From assembly GCA_001765415.1 (NCBI GenBank), contig CP017245.1:1803337-1867336 (forward strand): a stretch of DNA of 64,000 nucleotides, given 5' to 3'. The position numbers and the translations under genes were made by a program. Below, piece after piece: positions 53,595-62,919 of the stretch. The notes beneath the pieces were generated by a model. It searched no databases. It was not told the origin of the DNA and saw nothing but the letters and a program-made list of their open reading frames with translations. Every line of letters begins with the position of its first letter. Within the stretch, counting starts at the first letter, position 1. Source of the stretch: Candidatus Melainabacteria bacterium MEL.A1 (GTDB lineage: Bacteria; Cyanobacteriota; Vampirovibrionia; Gastranaerophilales; Gastranaerophilaceae).

Positions 53595-55269
53595 TAATTT
53601 TGCTAACAGGAATTATAAAATAGAATTTAGAACCTTTGTTAATCTCACTATCACACCAAATTGCACCTTTGTGTGCATCTAGCAATTGCTTTGCGATTGG
53701 CAATCCCAATCCTGTACCACCTGCTTTTCTTGATAGTGAGTTTTCTATTTGCGCAAATTTGTCAAAAGCATGTAATAAATTTTTAGATTCAATTCCAATT
53801 CCTTCATCTTTAACGCAAACTTCAACATATTCACCGGACAAGTTTTGGATACTGTCTTTAAAATATTCATTTACTTTTATATCGTCAGCATTTACTAATC
53901 TTGACGAAATTGTAATAGTTTTACCTTCCGGAGTGAATTTTATTGCGTTAGATACAAGATTTGTTAAAACTTGTTCTAATCTCCTTGAATCCGCAGTTAT
54001 ATCGGGGATTTTTTTGTATTCTTCAGTTACAAGATTTAACCCTTTTGTTTTAGCAACTTCAGAAAGCGCAGATTTTACATAGTTTATAACGGTATTGATA
54101 TTTGTTGGAGCAAAATGAAAATCCATTTTACCTGCTTCAATTTTCGACAAATCAAGAAGATCATTAATAATTCCGGAAAGTCTTTGCACATTTCGCATTG
54201 CCATTGCCAAGAATTTTTCTGAGGCAGGAGTAATTTCTCCGCATCTTCCGCTCATCAAGATATCAAGCGAATTTTTTATTGAGGTTAAAGGAGTTCTCAA
54301 TTCGTGAGAAACAATTGAAATAAACTCAGATTTCAATCGTTCCAACCTTTCTAATTTAGCATTGGTTTCAATAATTTCTTGATAAAGAGTAGCACTTTTT
54401 AAAGGAAGTGAAACTTGTTGCGCAATTGTTTGAAAACAGGTTGCATCTTCTGACGTAAATGATGTTTCTTTGAAAATTTCAATACATCCGAAAAAGTTTT
54501 CTCCCAAACTTATTGGCGCAAACATATTATCATATTGAAAAAGGGTGAATGTAAATCTGCTTGCGGGATATTTGATGTGTTTTTCAATTTTTAATGTATC
54601 AATATTAAGCTCGCAAGGCGGAGTTTTCCCTTCAAACAGAGAATTAAAATTTAAAATTGTTCTAAGTTTTATTGCTGTGATTAATTCATCAGACAATTCG
54701 TATAGAGAATTAAGGATTAAGACAGGTGTTTCATCTGTGCATAATGATAATGTACAAGTTAATGAAAAACTTAAAGCTTTGTCCATTCCCTCAATCATAT
54801 AATTTATTAATTTTGATTTGTCTAAAGTTCCTGCAAATTGAGAGCTTGTTGTATAAAGGGCGTTTAGGCGATACAAGCTATCTGCCAAATCTTTGTTTGA
54901 GCTTGAAAGCATTTCTAAAGAGTTTTTCATTCGCAAATTTACGTTGATAGTCGACAAAATTAAATCATCGGTCATTTCTTTTGTGATAAAAGCGTTTGCA
55001 AACTTAATTAAATCTTTTTCTACTGATGGTGTTGAAAGAGCAAAAATTATAATTGTGTTTTCACAAATAGACTTGATTTTTTTGTTTAAGTCTTTTGTTT
55101 GAGGAAATTTTGTATCAATGATGATAATATCAGGGGCTTCCACGCTGATAAGGTCGCAGATAAGAGTTTCATCTGACATTGTTTCAAAGTCATAAGAACC
55201 TTTTGTAAAAATGTTTTTGAAACGATTTATTTCATTATTATCTTCAGATACAAGTAAAATTCTAATCAT
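53581..55269 (-). CDS. Hybrid sensor histidine kinase with N-terminal receiver-like domain and GAF
   Basis: 562 aa. Residues 1-115 form a receiver-like domain (IRILLVSEDNNEINRF, DIIIIDTKFPQTKD), 145-300 a GAF-like domain, then HisKA with the phospho-acceptor in IVSHELRTPLTS (about residue 325), and a HATPase domain with TNLVSNAIKF, VKDEGIGI and GTGLGLPIAKQL. Cytoplasmic, without membrane segments. No response regulator with a DNA-binding domain is adjacent; the CheY-like protein at 52.2-52.6 kb on the same strand is a candidate partner. Confidence 0.92.
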   Translation of the reverse strand: MIRILLVSEDNNEINRFKNIFTKGSYDFETMSDETLICDLISVEAPDIIIIDTKFPQTKDLNKKIKSICENTIIIFALSTPSVEKDLIKFANAFITKEMTDDLILSTINVNLRMKNSLEMLSSSNKDLADSLYRLNALYTTSSQFAGTLDKSKLINYMIEGMDKALSFSLTCTLSLCTDETPVLILNSLYELSDELITAIKLRTILNFNSLFEGKTPPCELNIDTLKIEKHIKYPASRFTFTLFQYDNMFAPISLGENFFGCIEIFKETSFTSEDATCFQTIAQQVSLPLKSATLYQEIIETNAKLERLERLKSEFISIVSHELRTPLTSIKNSLDILMSGRCGEITPASEKFLAMAMRNVQRLSGIINDLLDLSKIEAGKMDFHFAPTNINTVINYVKSALSEVAKTKGLNLVTEEYKKIPDITADSRRLEQVLTNLVSNAIKFTPEGKTITISSRLVNADDIKVNEYFKDSIQNLSGEYVEVCVKDEGIGIESKNLLHAFDKFAQIENSLSRKAGGTGLGLPIAKQLLDAHKGAIWCDSEINKGSKFYFIIPVSKITTQV

Positions 55270-55329
55270 AGTACAATTTTATCAAACAAAATAGGAATAG
55301 CAAATAAGTTAATTTTTGCAACAAGAAAA

Positions 55330-55385
55330 ATTTCCCCTTACGGGAAAGCACCCTCCTTTGTCCTCCCTCTAGGGCGAAAATTGAA
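55330..55385. repeat. Fragment of interspersed repeat B
   Basis: CCCCTTACGGGAAAGCACCC followed by TCCTCCCTCTAGGGCG. This is the same beginning as the copy at 50718-50812 but shorter, lying between two minus-strand genes. Confidence 0.6.
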
Positions 55386-55388
55386 GCG

Positions 55389-56339
55389 TTAATTAAAATT
55401 TGCAACAATTTGCTTGTTATAATTTTCATCAGTGCAAGGTTTTAGCAAATTATTATGACGTTCTTCGTTGAAAACAATTTTCCCTTCAATATGCACAAAT
55501 TTATTTGAATTTCTTAAAAATGCCTCGTAAGCAGTATCAAGATGTCCCATATCTAATGCACGGTAGCCATTATTAGATAAATCTTCTGCCAAAACTGTTG
55601 CTGTAGGTCCTAATGCCATAACAAATAAAGAATTTTTATCTTGTTTTAAACATTCTGCTAAAATTTCTTTATATTTAGAAAAGGCATCTTTAATAGGACA
55701 AATAATTCTTTTTACTGATTTTGCTTCATTCAAAAGGTCGTTCCCTACACCAAGTCTACTTCCTGCGCCTTCTACAATAACAATATCTTTTTCACTCCAA
55801 ATAGATTTCATTTTGTTGTAATAATCTTTTCCTTGTTCATGTGAGGTGAAATCCAATTGACGACTAACATTTGTGTCAATATAGCTTTTATTGAAGTCGA
55901 TGTATTTATATAAGGTTTCCCTACAAGAACACATTACTCTGCGCAAATAATCGTTTGGGCAATAACCAAAAATATCTGTAATTCCGATTAAAATATTTTC
56001 ATTTTGGTTACGTAAAATATTTTTTAGTCTTTCAGATAATTCGGGGTCAAATTTTTGGAAACTAATGTTTTCGCCCATAATTAGTTTAAACTCTCCATCA
56101 CCAAGTCTGGCAACCGATTTATTTGTTGATGCGATTGTGTAAAGAGAATCCCACGCATTTAAGATTTTGGGTAATTTAACGCTTTGTAAAGTTCTTGGAT
56201 CTGATAATTCATATAACAAATTGTCTATCTTTTCCTTATAAATTTCGTCTTTACTTCCATTTATGCGGAATTTCATTTTTAATCCAAAAAGATTAATCTC
56301 ATATCTTCCTGTGGATGCGGTTTTCTTTATATAAAACAT
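55389..56339 (-). CDS. GT-D fold glycosyltransferase (DUF1792)
   Basis: 316 aa. The N-terminus (YEINLFGLKMKF) matches the usual start of cell-surface glycosyltransferases. SVARLGDGEFKLIMGENISF is the DUF1792/GT-D signature with the DGE metal or nucleotide site, followed by QKFDPELSERL and IVIVEGAGSRLGVGNDLL. Substrate unknown; this class transfers glucose to surface glycans in streptococci. Likely part of surface polysaccharide synthesis, though no other glycosyltransferase is adjacent. Confidence 0.86.
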   Translation of the reverse strand: MFYIKKTASTGRYEINLFGLKMKFRINGSKDEIYKEKIDNLLYELSDPRTLQSVKLPKILNAWDSLYTIASTNKSVARLGDGEFKLIMGENISFQKFDPELSERLKNILRNQNENILIGITDIFGYCPNDYLRRVMCSCRETLYKYIDFNKSYIDTNVSRQLDFTSHEQGKDYYNKMKSIWSEKDIVIVEGAGSRLGVGNDLLNEAKSVKRIICPIKDAFSKYKEILAECLKQDKNSLFVMALGPTATVLAEDLSNNGYRALDMGHLDTAYEAFLRNSNKFVHIEGKIVFNEERHNNLLKPCTDENYNKQIVANFN

Positions 56340-56463
56340 TCTTAACTCTCCTTATAACGATTATTCTGTGATAAAAGTTTAGTTCTATCAAGCAAAATTT
56401 TTGAATTGTAATAATTTGCTTAATATTTAGACATGACCTATATAATTATAGTTTAATAATAAT

Positions 56464-56808
56464 ATGGTAGATGAAATAAATAAGAAAGTTATAGATATAT
56501 TTTCTAAGCACAACAATAAATTAAAACCTGAAACAAAAGAAAAAGTTAAGTTTTACGCTGGTTTTAATTATGTGAGAATTGATAAAGATCATAACGGAAA
56601 CAAATTCAATTCGGAACATCTTTTAAAATATGCGCAAGGTTGTCACTACATTGTGCGTGTTATGCGTGAATATAAAGGTGAAACTGTTTTGTATAACTAC
56701 GATATTCCGAATTCTGATTTGTTTAAGTTTATAAAATCTTTTCAAGAAAACACATTAGACGGAATTATCATAGAAATTGATAAATATTTCCCGGATACTC
56801 CCGCTTAA
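56464..56808 (+). CDS. Small protein of unknown function (114 aa)
   Basis: Not recognised. Basic and Lys-rich at the N-terminus, ending KSFQENTLDGIIIEIDKYFP; looks like a small alpha/beta domain. TATAAT at 56441-56446 would start transcription about 11 nt before the ATG, and no Shine-Dalgarno is seen, so the leader would be very short. It precedes the radical SAM gene by 32 nt. Confidence 0.65.
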   Translation: MVDEINKKVIDIFSKHNNKLKPETKEKVKFYAGFNYVRIDKDHNGNKFNSEHLLKYAQGCHYIVRVMREYKGETVLYNYDIPNSDLFKFIKSFQENTLDGIIIEIDKYFPDTPA

Positions 56809-56840
56809 AAACTTCCATCTGTCCAGATTGAGAGGATAAA

Positions 56841-59399
56841 TTGAACTGTTTTTTTAGAGAAAATCACGAAGCTTTATATAATTGTACAAAACCATATCAG
56901 TATGTAGGTGGAGAATTTTTGTCGTATAACAAGGATTTTGATTCTGCAAAGGTAAGGTATGCTTTTGTTTTTCCTGATAAATATGAAATAGGAATTAGTA
57001 ATTTAGGCGTAAGGGTTTTGTACGATGTTGTTAACAGGCATGATGGTTGGATGGCTGACAGAGCTTATGCGCCTGAAGGTGATTTCAAACCAAAAACTTT
57101 ATATGGTGTTGAAAGCAAAAGACATTTAAAAGATTTTGATGCTCTTGGTTTTTCGCTTCAATACGAACTAGCATATCCGACAGTTTTAAAACTGTTAGAA
57201 ATGTCCGGTATTCCTTATCGTAACGATATGAGAGGTGAAGATGATCCGATAATTATGGCTGGTGGACCTTGTGCGTACAATCCGTTGCCAATGGCAGATT
57301 TTATTGATGTTTTTATGATTGGTGATGGGGAAGATGCGTTAAGAGAAGTTTGTGAAATTCTTGAAAAGACTAAAGGTTTACCTAGGGCAGAAAGGATTAA
57401 GGCTTTGGTTTCTCCGGAAGCGGGGCGTTGGTCTGCATCTATTGGAGGAAAAGTAACTAAAAGAATTGCTCAATTAGAATATGAGACTGCTTTAAAATCG
57501 TATCCAATTCCTTTTTCAACATCTGTTCAAGATAGAGCAGTTGTAGAAATTAGGCGTGGTTGCGGTAGAATGTGCCGTTTTTGTCAACCCGGACATGTTA
57601 CACTTCCTTTGAGAGAAAGACCAGCGGAAGATATTATAAAAATTACAAAAGAATTGGTTAAAAATACCGGATATGACGAGTATTCTTTGCTTTCTTTATC
57701 ATCAAATGATTATAAAAATATAAATGAGGTTATAAAAGAATTAGCTGTTGATTTTAATGAAAAGAAAATCTCTGTATCGCTTCCGAGCCAGCGAATTGAT
57801 GGATTTAATCTTGAACTCGCAAATTTGGTTCAAAGTGTAAGAAAATCAACAATGACCTTAGCTCCAGAGGCAGGTAGTCAAAGGCTTAGAAATGTAATAA
57901 AGAAAAATATTACGGAAGATATGATTTTGAATGCCGTTTTGACGTTGTATGAAAACGGATGGTCCAGAATTAAGTTCTATTTTATTTGTGGGCTTCCGAC
58001 TGAAACGCTTGAAGATATGGATGAAATGGCAAATCTTTTGAATAAGATTAAATATCGTGCAAGGTTGTTGAAACGTGAAAAAAGTATAAATCATGGACTT
58101 GATATAACTTGTACGTTGTCAATTTTTGTTCCAAAACCTTTCACGCCGTTCCAATGGTGTGGGCAGATGGATTTGAAAGAAGTTTCTGAACATATCAGAT
58201 ATTTAAAAGAAAAAACGAAACATATTAAGGGGTTGAAAATTAACTATCATGAGGATGTAATTTCTCAAATAGAGGCGGTTTTGACACGTGGAAATAAATC
58301 ACTTTGCAAGTATATTGAAGCTCTTTATAAAAAAGGTTGTTACCTTGAGGCGTGGGGTGAATATTTTAAGGAAAATATCTGGCATGAGACAGCTAAAGAA
58401 TTAGGTATTGATTTGGCAGAACTAGCGAAACATCAGTATTCTACAGATGAAGAACTTGCGTGGAATTTTATAGATACAGGAATTGATAAAAGTTGGTTAG
58501 TTAATGAGTATAATTTAGCTATAACTCCTTGTCCGGATACCCCCCAACCATCTGTTGTTCCTACTTGCGAAAAGCAATGTGTAAACTGTGGAGTTTGCAA
58601 AAATTTGAAAACTCATAAAGTTATCGCAAAACCTTTTAAAGCAAGTGAAAAAGCGCAACATTTGAAAATTGAGCATAAGGATCCGACGACTATAAATGGT
58701 TATGATAAAGAAGTTTATAAATATCGAATTAAATTAACCAAAACAGGTATTTTAAAATATTTTTCACATCTCGATTGGCAAAATACTTTTTTTAAGGCGA
58801 TTGCAAGAACCAATTTGGATGTAGTTTATTCATTGGGTTATAACCCATCAATGAAAGTTTCAATGGGTGTAGCGCTTCCATTGTTTGCGGAAAGCGATGG
58901 GGAATTGGTTGATGTGGAATTGTTTAATGATTTGACGGAAGATGAACTCAAACTAAAGTTAGAGAAAGTTCTACCGAAAGAATCTAAAATTATAAGTATT
59001 GTAAAAATTCCGAAAAATGCTCCTGCAATTGATATTACTGCGCAGTGGGCAGAATATAAAGTTGATATTTTTAATAAATCACTTTACGATTTTGAAAGTT
59101 TACGATATAATACAGACAAAGTTTTATCTTCCGAAGAAATTTTTATCGAGAAGAAAAACAAAAAAGGTTTAATTAAAAAAACAGACGTAAAGAAATCTAT
59201 AAAATCATATAGATTTGAGGATGAAAGTCTGTTCATAGTATTAAAAACCGGTCAATCAGCAATTAATAAAGAAGACGGGACTGTAGAAGCAGGTATTCCG
59301 GCATTGAGAGCAGATGTTTTAATGAATTTGATTGCATCAGGTGTAACATTTAATATCAAGCGCACCCGTTTCTTTGACAAAGATTTACAAGAATTATAA
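56841..59399 (+). CDS. Radical SAM protein fused to DUF2344 domain
   Basis: 852 aa. An N-terminal B12-binding-like domain (about 40-180, no DxHxxG), a radical SAM core with RGCGRMCRFCQPGHV (CxxxCxxC), and a C-terminal DUF2344 domain starting near residue 630 (YRIKLTKTGILKYFSHLDW). A Cys-rich segment (CEKQCVNCGVCKNL) links them. In many bacteria the two parts are separate neighbouring genes next to RNase E/G; here they are fused and rne follows by 11 nt, the same linkage. Function unproven; RNA modification has been suggested by gene context. TTG start with GAGAGGA upstream. Confidence 0.9.
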   Translation: MNCFFRENHEALYNCTKPYQYVGGEFLSYNKDFDSAKVRYAFVFPDKYEIGISNLGVRVLYDVVNRHDGWMADRAYAPEGDFKPKTLYGVESKRHLKDFDALGFSLQYELAYPTVLKLLEMSGIPYRNDMRGEDDPIIMAGGPCAYNPLPMADFIDVFMIGDGEDALREVCEILEKTKGLPRAERIKALVSPEAGRWSASIGGKVTKRIAQLEYETALKSYPIPFSTSVQDRAVVEIRRGCGRMCRFCQPGHVTLPLRERPAEDIIKITKELVKNTGYDEYSLLSLSSNDYKNINEVIKELAVDFNEKKISVSLPSQRIDGFNLELANLVQSVRKSTMTLAPEAGSQRLRNVIKKNITEDMILNAVLTLYENGWSRIKFYFICGLPTETLEDMDEMANLLNKIKYRARLLKREKSINHGLDITCTLSIFVPKPFTPFQWCGQMDLKEVSEHIRYLKEKTKHIKGLKINYHEDVISQIEAVLTRGNKSLCKYIEALYKKGCYLEAWGEYFKENIWHETAKELGIDLAELAKHQYSTDEELAWNFIDTGIDKSWLVNEYNLAITPCPDTPQPSVVPTCEKQCVNCGVCKNLKTHKVIAKPFKASEKAQHLKIEHKDPTTINGYDKEVYKYRIKLTKTGILKYFSHLDWQNTFFKAIARTNLDVVYSLGYNPSMKVSMGVALPLFAESDGELVDVELFNDLTEDELKLKLEKVLPKESKIISIVKIPKNAPAIDITAQWAEYKVDIFNKSLYDFESLRYNTDKVLSSEEIFIEKKNKKGLIKKTDVKKSIKSYRFEDESLFIVLKTGQSAINKEDGTVEAGIPALRADVLMNLIASGVTFNIKRTRFFDKDLQEL

Positions 59400-59410
59400 A
59401 GGATTTTTTT

Positions 59411-61288
59411 ATGGCAAACGACAGACACAATTTTAAAAATCATCAGCAACAACAAAATGCTGATAAAAAGATTATCATTGCAGAACGTGATAATATCGCT
59501 GCAGTTATGGAAGGTGGAAAGGTTACAGATTTCTTTATTTCAAGAGGCGATGTTATTTTAGGAGATGTTTATTTGGCAACAGTTGACAATATTTTGCCAA
59601 GTATTGATGCTGCATTTGTTGATGTTGGTGTTGACAAAATGGGCTTTTTACACGCTCAAGATGTTATGGGCAAAGGCTCTTTGAAAGATAAACTTTCTCC
59701 AAAACAAAAACTTATTGTACAAGTAGTAAAAGAACCTACAGGGCATAAAGGACCTAGAGTTACTACAGAAATCAGCCTTCCTGGAAGATTTTTGGTGTTA
59801 ATGCCAAATGAACCTGGAATTAGTATTAGTAAAAAAATAGAAAACTCTAAAGAAAGAGCAAGGCTAAAATCTGTTGTAAGTTTGATTAAACCAGTTGGTG
59901 TAGGTGTAATTATTAGAACGGAGGCAGAAGGTCAGTCAGAGGCTGATATTCAAGAAGATTTAGAAATCCTTCTTGAAAAATGGAATAACATTATTACCGC
60001 TTCAGAAACAATGACACCTCCAAATCTTTTATATCGTGATCAAGATCTTCTTTATAGAACTATCAGAGAAGCTTGTACTGAAGATGTAAAAGAAATTGTT
60101 GTTGATACAGCTTTTGCAATGCAAAGAGTTCAAAATATTTTGCAAAACTGGCATATGAATAAAAATATTCAAGTTACTTTGTATAAAGGTACAGAACCTT
60201 TGCTTATCGCAACCGATGTTCACAAAGAGATTAAAGCTGCTTTGAATATCAAAGTTAATATGCCATCAGGAGGATATTTGTTTATCCAGCAAACTGAAGC
60301 GTTGACGGTAATTGATGTTAACAGTGGTAAGTTTACAAGTTCATCAACTCAAGATGAAACAATTCTGAAAACTAATATTGAAGCGGTTCACGAAATTGCA
60401 CGTCAGTTAAGATTAAGAAACATTGGCGGTATGATAATAGTTGATTTTATTGATATGATGTCAAGAGCTGATAAATTGGCTATGTTAGAAGAACTTGAAA
60501 TCGCACTTGAACCAGATAAGGCAAAACCTCAAGTTGGACAAATTTCTGACTTAGGTTTGGTAGAACTTACCCGCCATAGACAAGGTCAATCTTTGTCAGA
60601 AATCTTTACTAAAAAATGTCCGCACTGTCAAGGTACTGGATATTTTATGAATGAATTTAATTTTGCAACACCGACCGCAGAAGGAGAATACAGAGCAAAA
60701 GCTGCGAAAATGAAGTTGCCGGTTAATAATTTCAAAAAAAATAATAAAAACAATAATAACAGAAATAATAATAATCAAAACCAAATTCAACCTGCTCCAC
60801 AGCAAGAACCGGTTGAAGAACAACAAGCTCAAACACCTGTTGTTGAGGTTGAAAATCCTTCAACAGTTGCAGTTCAAGAAGCTGAAAAACGAGATAACAA
60901 ACGTAAACGTGGCGGAAGAAAAAATAAGTTTGAAAAGAAACAAGAGCAACCAACTACTGAAATTGCAGAACAAACGATTGAAACTGCTGAAACAGTTTTG
61001 AAGCCGAATGAAGAAATTAAACCTGTGATAGAAGTACAAGTTGAAGAAACTGAAGCTCCAAAAGAAGAAAAAAGGGGTAAGAAAAAATCTCCAAAAACTA
61101 AAAAAGAAGCGTCTGTTGTCGAGCAAGTTGAAGAAAAAGCTGAGGTTGTAGAAGAAATTCCTGCAAGCGAAGAAGCTGTAGAAGAAAAGCCAAAGAAAAC
61201 TCGCAGACCAAATAGAGGAACTTCTAAAACAAAAAAACCGAGAGCAAAGAAGGCTAAAGAGGCTACAGAAGAAAACGTTGAAGAATAA
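59411..61288 (+). CDS. rne: Ribonuclease E/G family endoribonuclease
   Basis: 625 aa. S1-like domain near the N-terminus, catalytic DVNSGKFTSSSTQDE and IIVDFIDMMSRADK with the two Mg-binding Asp, and the zinc-link CPHCQGTGYF. The first 420 residues are the nuclease core; the rest is a Lys/Glu/Asn-rich disordered tail (KKNNKNNNNRNNNNQN then acidic-basic repeats ending KKPRAKKAKEA), the likely scaffold or RNA-binding region. It follows the fused radical SAM gene and overlaps the next small gene. Confidence 0.93.
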   Translation: MANDRHNFKNHQQQQNADKKIIIAERDNIAAVMEGGKVTDFFISRGDVILGDVYLATVDNILPSIDAAFVDVGVDKMGFLHAQDVMGKGSLKDKLSPKQKLIVQVVKEPTGHKGPRVTTEISLPGRFLVLMPNEPGISISKKIENSKERARLKSVVSLIKPVGVGVIIRTEAEGQSEADIQEDLEILLEKWNNIITASETMTPPNLLYRDQDLLYRTIREACTEDVKEIVVDTAFAMQRVQNILQNWHMNKNIQVTLYKGTEPLLIATDVHKEIKAALNIKVNMPSGGYLFIQQTEALTVIDVNSGKFTSSSTQDETILKTNIEAVHEIARQLRLRNIGGMIIVDFIDMMSRADKLAMLEELEIALEPDKAKPQVGQISDLGLVELTRHRQGQSLSEIFTKKCPHCQGTGYFMNEFNFATPTAEGEYRAKAAKMKLPVNNFKKNNKNNNNRNNNNQNQIQPAPQQEPVEEQQAQTPVVEVENPSTVAVQEAEKRDNKRKRGGRKNKFEKKQEQPTTEIAEQTIETAETVLKPNEEIKPVIEVQVEETEAPKEEKRGKKKSPKTKKEASVVEQVEEKAEVVEEIPASEEAVEEKPKKTRRPNRGTSKTKKPRAKKAKEATEENVEE

Positions 61289-61565
61289 AATTATTAGTAC
61301 AATTTTTACATTAATGTTTTTGACAGTAAATGCGGGTTTGTGTGAAACAACCCGCAATACTGCCATGTCTACGGCGATAACAAAATTCCTCCTTGCAATG
61401 GGAGGTGTCGCTTTGTCATCAATAATTATCTATGCAGGTTTGACTGTTTATAACAAATTTTTTGTTAGAAATAAAAGTCATAGTATTGAAGATGAAATAT
61501 TGAAAACTCCAAAAACGGTTGATGATGCGGTTAAATTTTTTATTCAAAAAAATAAATTGAGTTAA
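61278..61565 (+). CDS. Small secreted/membrane protein of unknown function (95 aa)
   Basis: Not recognised. Signal-peptide-like start (KNKIISTIFTLMFLTVNAGLC) and a second hydrophobic segment (about 38-60, LAMGGVALSSIIIYAGLTVYN), then a short Lys-rich cytoplasmic tail. Starts with TTG 11 nt inside the end of rne, so expression is coupled to it. Paired with the next small membrane gene. Confidence 0.65.
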   Translation: MKNKIISTIFTLMFLTVNAGLCETTRNTAMSTAITKFLLAMGGVALSSIIIYAGLTVYNKFFVRNKSHSIEDEILKTPKTVDDAVKFFIQKNKLS

Positions 61566-61574
61566 AGGAAATTT

Positions 61575-61808
61575 ATGAAAAGAAAAGCATTTGGTGCTAT
61601 AGATTTGTTGATAGGTTTAGTTTTGACAGCAATAGTATTTCTTATTGGAATGAATGTACTAAAAGGAACTTCTTCGTTAAAGATTGACAATTCTGCAACT
61701 GATACAAAAAGTGTTCAGGAGCAAGTTGATGAACAGGTTAATGAAATTCAAAATATGCGTCAGCAGGCTATAAATTACCAACAAAATTTTCAAAACGATG
61801 AGGATTAA
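61575..61808 (+). CDS. Small prepilin-like membrane protein (77 aa)
   Basis: Not assigned. KRKAFGAIDLLIGLVLTAIV resembles a prepilin beginning: Ala at -1, Phe +1, Asp +5 instead of Glu, then one hydrophobic helix. The C-terminal 45 residues are a Gln/Asn/Glu-rich coil (QEQVDEQVNEIQNMRQQAIN). AAAGGAA lies 6-7 nt before the ATG. It could be a minor pilin-type or simply a single-pass membrane protein. Ten nt after the previous small gene; its end meets the convergent reductase gene. Confidence 0.65.
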   Translation: MKRKAFGAIDLLIGLVLTAIVFLIGMNVLKGTSSLKIDNSATDTKSVQEQVDEQVNEIQNMRQQAINYQQNFQNDED

Positions 61809-62756
61809 TTAGCAATTTATAAGTTGCTTTGATTTATTAATATCCTGTTGTCTATGGATAATTTCAATCATATCTTTAATAACTTTGTTGTATGGAGTTG
61901 GAATTCCGAGTTCTTTTCCCATTTTTATTATTGTACCTGCAAACATTGCGACTTCTGTTTTTCTGCCGGCTTCAACGTCTTGTAACATAGACGTTTTACC
62001 TTCCGGGATCATTGTGTGAAGATGTTTGATAGTTTCATCAATCATTGTTTCGGAGTTTTTTACACCTTCTGCTTTGGCAATAGCCTGAACTTCTTTCATT
62101 ATATTAATAGCAAAATCCATACATTTGTCATTTTCAAGCATTTCTCCAAAATTCATTCTTAAAATGGCAGTTGTTTGGTTCGCTGCAACATTTAGCATAT
62201 ATTTTAACCATAATGAATGTATTATATCGTCTGGAATAAGGTAGTTTATAGCAGCTTTTTCAAAGAAAAATTTTACCTTTTCGACATTTGCAAAATCGTT
62301 AGTATTTTCAGAACCGAAAACAATTGTATTTACGTCATCATGAACTATTTTTCTGCCTTCTCTAATCGCACTATGCCCTATAAAATATGAGTATAATAGC
62401 TTTTCACGCCCATATGTTTTAGCGATAATTTTTTCACTCGTTACACCGTTTAATAACGATAAAATGATTGTGTCATCTTTGACAAAATTTTTGATGTTTT
62501 TTATAACGTCATTTAATCCGTCAAATTTTGTTGCAATGATTATTAAATCTGCTTTAAATTTAGTTTCTTCAGGAAGAACGTATTTGAAATCTAAGGTTCT
62601 GCCATTGAAGATTGTCGGATTTTTTTTGTATCTTTCAAGTCTTGATTTGTCTACTAAAACTCTTAATTTTTCAGGTGAATATTTCTCTATTTTATCGGCG
62701 TAAATGCTTCCTACTGCACCTATTCCGCATACTAACACATTTTCTATTTCTTTCAT
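61809..62756 (-). CDS. Ketopantoate reductase-like protein (ApbA/PanE family)
   Basis: NADPH-binding VLVCGIGAVGSIYADKI, middle segment IILSLLNGVTSEKIIAKTYG with the family's Asn, and the C-terminal helical domain with LWLKYMLNVAANQTTAIL (the catalytic Lys is in this Lys-Tyr-Met region). PanE makes pantoate for CoA synthesis, but ApbA paralogues of unknown specificity are common and no other pantothenate gene is near. 315 aa is full length. Confidence 0.87.
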   Translation of the reverse strand: MKEIENVLVCGIGAVGSIYADKIEKYSPEKLRVLVDKSRLERYKKNPTIFNGRTLDFKYVLPEETKFKADLIIIATKFDGLNDVIKNIKNFVKDDTIILSLLNGVTSEKIIAKTYGREKLLYSYFIGHSAIREGRKIVHDDVNTIVFGSENTNDFANVEKVKFFFEKAAINYLIPDDIIHSLWLKYMLNVAANQTTAILRMNFGEMLENDKCMDFAINIMKEVQAIAKAEGVKNSETMIDETIKHLHTMIPEGKTSMLQDVEAGRKTEVAMFAGTIIKMGKELGIPTPYNKVIKDMIEIIHRQQDINKSKQLINC

Positions 62757-62919
62757 AGATATTATTGTAGCACATTTAGTAATAAAAATTTTTATTCTTT
62801 ATATATCCTTAATTATATTTTGTTAAAATTTCTATACAAAGGTCTGAAATTAAGTCAATTTAAGAGAGAAAAAATACTTTATAAATATGTAGTGTAGTAG
62901 TAATTTAATGTAGTCGTGT

